Shown here piece by piece: positions 62,281 to 64,000 of a DNA stretch of 64,000 nt. Location of the stretch: the NCBI GenBank assembly GCA_031267575.1, contig JAIRYN010000051.1, forward strand, positions 29,064-93,063, given 5' to 3'. The position numbers and the translations under genes are program-made. The notes beneath the pieces are model-generated. The model was not told the origin of the DNA. It ran no database searches and was given only the letters and a program-made list of their open reading frames with translations. Origin of the DNA: Synergistaceae bacterium. Lineage in GTDB: Bacteria; Synergistota; Synergistia; Synergistales; Aminobacteriaceae. How positions within the stretch are numbered: position 1 is the first letter of the stretch; every line of letters begins with the position of its first letter.

Positions 62281-63394
62281 AGGCGCGCCCCTCCCCAAAA
62301 AACTTTTTCCCCGCGACGCCGCTCTCCACGACCTCTTGTGCCCGTTTCACCGCTGCCGAGAACGTCAGGTCGTCCTCCAACAACATGAGCGCTACGGCTG
62401 TATTGAGAGTGAGCATATCGCGTACCGCCGGCCTTCCAGAACCTTGCAACGCCTCTAGAAAGACCTCCACAGCCTCGTTAGGGTCTCGCACAGAGACCTC
62501 CTGAGGGGTACGCAGCTTTATACCCGCGCTTTCGGGGTCAAGGACGTCCTGCCGGGTCCAGCCGTCTCGTACCCACATCACCTGTGTTTTACCGCAGGGC
62601 GAGACCTCGTCAAAACCGCCCGCGCCAAAAACCGCCGCGCCGCGTTTGACTCCCAGCATCGCCATCGTCTCCCCCAGCAAGGACACGTAACGTCTGCCTG
62701 GCACTCCCAGCAGTTGATGTGTGGGACGCGTGGGGTTCAGAAGGGGGCCAATGATGTTGAAGATCGTATGAGCGCCGATCTCCTTGCGGACGGGGGCGAT
62801 GCGCTTGAACGCCGGGTGATAGAGGGGCGCGAACAGGAAAACGAAATTTGAGCGTTCCAATTCCTCCGTCAACCGCGCGGCGGGGAGGTCCAGGGGCACC
62901 CCCACCGCCTCCAAGATGTCCGCGCTGCCGGAGACGCTCGACACTGATCGGTTGCCGTGCTTGGTTACCTTGTATCCCATAGCGGCAAGGGTTAGAGAAG
63001 TCGCGGTGGAACAGTTGAAGGAATGGGTTCGGTCTCCGCCGGTTCCCACGATATCGATGTGAGGGCCCGTAATTTCTGGGACCGGCGCCGCTTCCGCCAA
63101 CAGCGCCCGGGCGGCGCACAGGAGTTCCAATGACGTCTCGCCCTTGGTTTTCAAGCCCATCAAAAACGTTCCAATGCAGGCTGGGGACATGCTCCCGGTG
63201 TACATGGCCTTGAAACTCTCGAAGGCTTCGCCGTATTCCAGGTCTCTACCATTCGCTAACTTTTCGAACACCTCGACGAAGAGGCTCTTCGGTTGGGGAA
63301 AGACCATGTCGTTGGCCTTGATCCCCTCCATCGCCGCGCCGCTGATGGTCAGGGGCGTGGTGTCGACGCACGTTTGTACCGCAAATGGTTCCAT
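62264..63394 (-). CDS. trpD: Anthranilate phosphoribosyltransferase
   Basis: 376 residues. D-I-V-G-T-G-G-D-R-T-H-S-F-N-C-S-T near residues 97-113 holds the PRPP loop, K-H-G-N-R-S-V-S-S near 125 and F-A-P-L-Y-H-P-A near 172. It transfers phosphoribose from PRPP to anthranilate. The N-terminus is about 30 residues longer than a minimal TrpD. The ATG follows AAGGAGG by 7 bp. It is the first enzyme gene behind the trp leader, so trpE and trpG are missing from this operon. It overlaps trpC by 17 bp. Confidence 0.93.
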   Translation of the reverse strand: MEPFAVQTCVDTTPLTISGAAMEGIKANDMVFPQPKSLFVEVFEKLANGRDLEYGEAFESFKAMYTGSMSPACIGTFLMGLKTKGETSLELLCAARALLAEAAPVPEITGPHIDIVGTGGDRTHSFNCSTATSLTLAAMGYKVTKHGNRSVSSVSGSADILEAVGVPLDLPAARLTEELERSNFVFLFAPLYHPAFKRIAPVRKEIGAHTIFNIIGPLLNPTRPTHQLLGVPGRRYVSLLGETMAMLGVKRGAAVFGAGGFDEVSPCGKTQVMWVRDGWTRQDVLDPESAGIKLRTPQEVSVRDPNEAVEVFLEALQGSGRPAVRDMLTLNTAVALMLLEDDLTFSAAVKRAQEVVESGVAGKKFFGEGRAYALYA

Positions 63395-63423
63395 TTTCTG
63401 TTCCTCCTTGTGTGAGTTGTTGA

Positions 63424-63472
63424 ATAAAAAACACAAGGGGCTCCCCTATTTTGTAGGTCGGCCCCTTGTGTT
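63424..63472 (-). terminator. Second terminator-like hairpin before trpD
   Basis: A perfect 12-bp stem (63461-63472 with 63430-63441, loop 19) is followed on the minus strand by a run of Ts, 30 bp before the trpD start. It comes after the attenuator, so two terminator structures stand in series ahead of the first gene. It may be another control point or a relic of a deleted trpE-G junction. Confidence 0.7.
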
Positions 63473-63502
63473 CGATTTTTATCGTTTCCGTTACATGACG
63501 AT

Positions 63503-63540
63503 AAAAAAAGGCCGAAAGGTATCTCATACCCTCCGGCCCG
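63503..63540 (-). promoter_or_regulatory. trp attenuator (terminator hairpin)
   Basis: On the minus strand a 13-bp stem (63526-63538 with 63510-63522, with G-U wobbles, 3-base loop) is followed by seven Ts. It lies 24 bp after the leader-peptide stop. A competing fold is possible between CCCCGCCGG just after the leader stop and CCGGAGGG of the stem, and an earlier segment GGTGGC over the Trp codons can pair with GCTGCC. This is the arrangement expected of ribosome-mediated attenuation. Confidence 0.8.
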
Positions 63541-63563
63541 AAAACGTCAACCGGCGGGGCAGC

Positions 63564-63632
63564 TTAAAGCCACCACCACCAAGAATTTACGTTACGTTTT
63601 ACTTTATTTTTCGTGTTGTCCACTTTAGTCAT
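63564..63632 (-). CDS. trpL: trp operon leader peptide
   Basis: 22-codon frame on the minus strand with GAGGG 8 bp before the ATG. It reads M-T-K-V-D-N-T-K-N-K-V-K-R-N-V-N-S-W-W-W-W-L, so four Trp codons in a row (63570-63581) stand just before the last codon. When charged tRNA-Trp is scarce the ribosome should stall here and favour the antiterminator. It is too short to have been found as an ordinary gene. Four consecutive Trp codons with this placement are hard to explain otherwise. Confidence 0.88.
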   Translation of the reverse strand: MTKVDNTKNKVKRNVNSWWWWL

Positions 63633-63716
63633 TTCGACAACCCTCGCAAGTTTGTAATCTATTTTTTAATTTTTCTTCTTTTTGTACCCTACTTTTCAAT
63701 TTACGATAATATAACT

Positions 63717-63745
63717 AAAATAACATTCCGTTTTTTATCTGTCAA
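63717..63745 (-). promoter_or_regulatory. Predicted trp operon promoter
   Basis: TTGACA (63740-63745) and TATTTT (63717-63722) on the minus strand, 17 bp apart, 85 bp upstream of the leader ATG. A TATATT-like stretch slightly downstream could serve instead as -10. Same box pair as ahead of the ABC-importer operon. Confidence 0.6.
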
Positions 63746-63869
63746 GTCATTCTTAGAGAACTATATTCGTCTGTTTTAGTTGTTCTATCAAAAAGCCCCC
63801 CGAAAATTTTCCAAAACTCGTCCAGGCATGAGAACGCAGCAAGCTGATGCTCGAAAAACTAAAAAGCAA

Positions 63870-63991
63870 CTATCAAAAGGCATGCCTTTTGACAGCCACT
63901 TTGGCATTAACCAACAACAGCAAAATAGCTAATTTTTAGTTAGGTATTATACCATAATTATCCCAAAATTTCGAGTTCAAATTTCAATTCT
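63870..63991 (-). repeat. Dispersed repeat, copy B
   Basis: Minus-strand relative of 25298-25420. It carries a perfect TATAAT (63946-63951) preceded by TGG, the conserved TTAGCTATTTTGCTGTTG block, and ends in a perfect 18-bp palindrome CAAAAGGCATGCCTTTTG followed by T-rich sequence. It points toward the trp operon, 125 bp away. The right end of the element may continue past the window edge. Confidence 0.6.
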
Positions 63992-64000
63992 AGGGCTTTA

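Overview
The window reads as the chromosome of a Synergistota (Synergistetes) bacterium. It combines diderm, LPS-making genes (lpxI, lpxB, an LptF/G permease, a TamB/AsmA-like protein) with a Firmicutes-like block (degraded xerC, hslV, hslU, codY, flgB, flgC). The remaining content fits an amino-acid fermenter: histidine ammonia-lyase, a sodium:amino-acid symporter, a TAXI binding protein and a corrinoid-activase-like ferredoxin. This placement is inferred from gene content and order; no rRNA gene is present to confirm it.

Layout. 1-2.6 kb: end of an L,D-transpeptidase, an MBL-fold hydrolase, a B3/B4-domain protein and a MOSC protein. 2.6-5.7 kb: a probable TnpB remnant, a PEPCK-like enzyme and a D-2-hydroxyacid dehydrogenase. 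5.8-10.2 kb (minus): an ABC importer (ATPase, binding protein, permease) followed by a phenylacetate-CoA-ligase-like enzyme. 10.4-12.4 kb (minus): a V4R sensor next to a PAS-GGDEF diguanylate cyclase. 12.5-17.9 kb (minus): an envelope operon (J-like membrane protein, LptF/G, LpxI, LpxB, LpxB paralogue). 18.1-22.9 kb: a 2Fe-2S/ASKHA protein, then a chemoreceptor and CheC. 23.2-24.8 kb: hutH. 24.8-28.5 kb: a rearranged, AT-rich islet with an IS200/IS605 remnant, an inverted duplication, a ferredoxin/F420-dehydrogenase-like protein and a flippase. 28.5-35.7 kb (minus): a PseC-like aminotransferase, an SH3 protein, the TamB-like protein and a TAXI binding protein. 35.7-40.1 kb (minus): flgC, flgB, codY, hslU, hslV and a xerC pseudogene. 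40.3-47.9 kb (minus): housekeeping genes yicC, plsC, cmk, HDOD, rluB, scpB, scpA, trpS and a Nif3-like gene. 48.1-58.5 kb: leuS, holA, thrC, thrB, a PTS_EIIC_2 membrane protein, an ACT protein, metF (minus), a second IS remnant and an NSS symporter. 58.8-63.8 kb (minus): trpDCFBA behind a promoter, a 22-codon leader peptide with four consecutive Trp codons and two terminator-like hairpins.

Most notable: the trp attenuation leader; a 33-bp leader element shared almost exactly by the PEPCK-like gene and the chemoreceptor gene; a dispersed repeat of about 122 bp with an extended -10 and a terminal hairpin, found at 25.3 kb and at the right edge; an inverted gene copy with about 1 kb deleted; two related TnpB 3-prime ends with decayed omega-RNA-like segments; a broken xerC still in its ancestral position; and an unusually high density of short tandem repeats, in frame inside genes and common between them.
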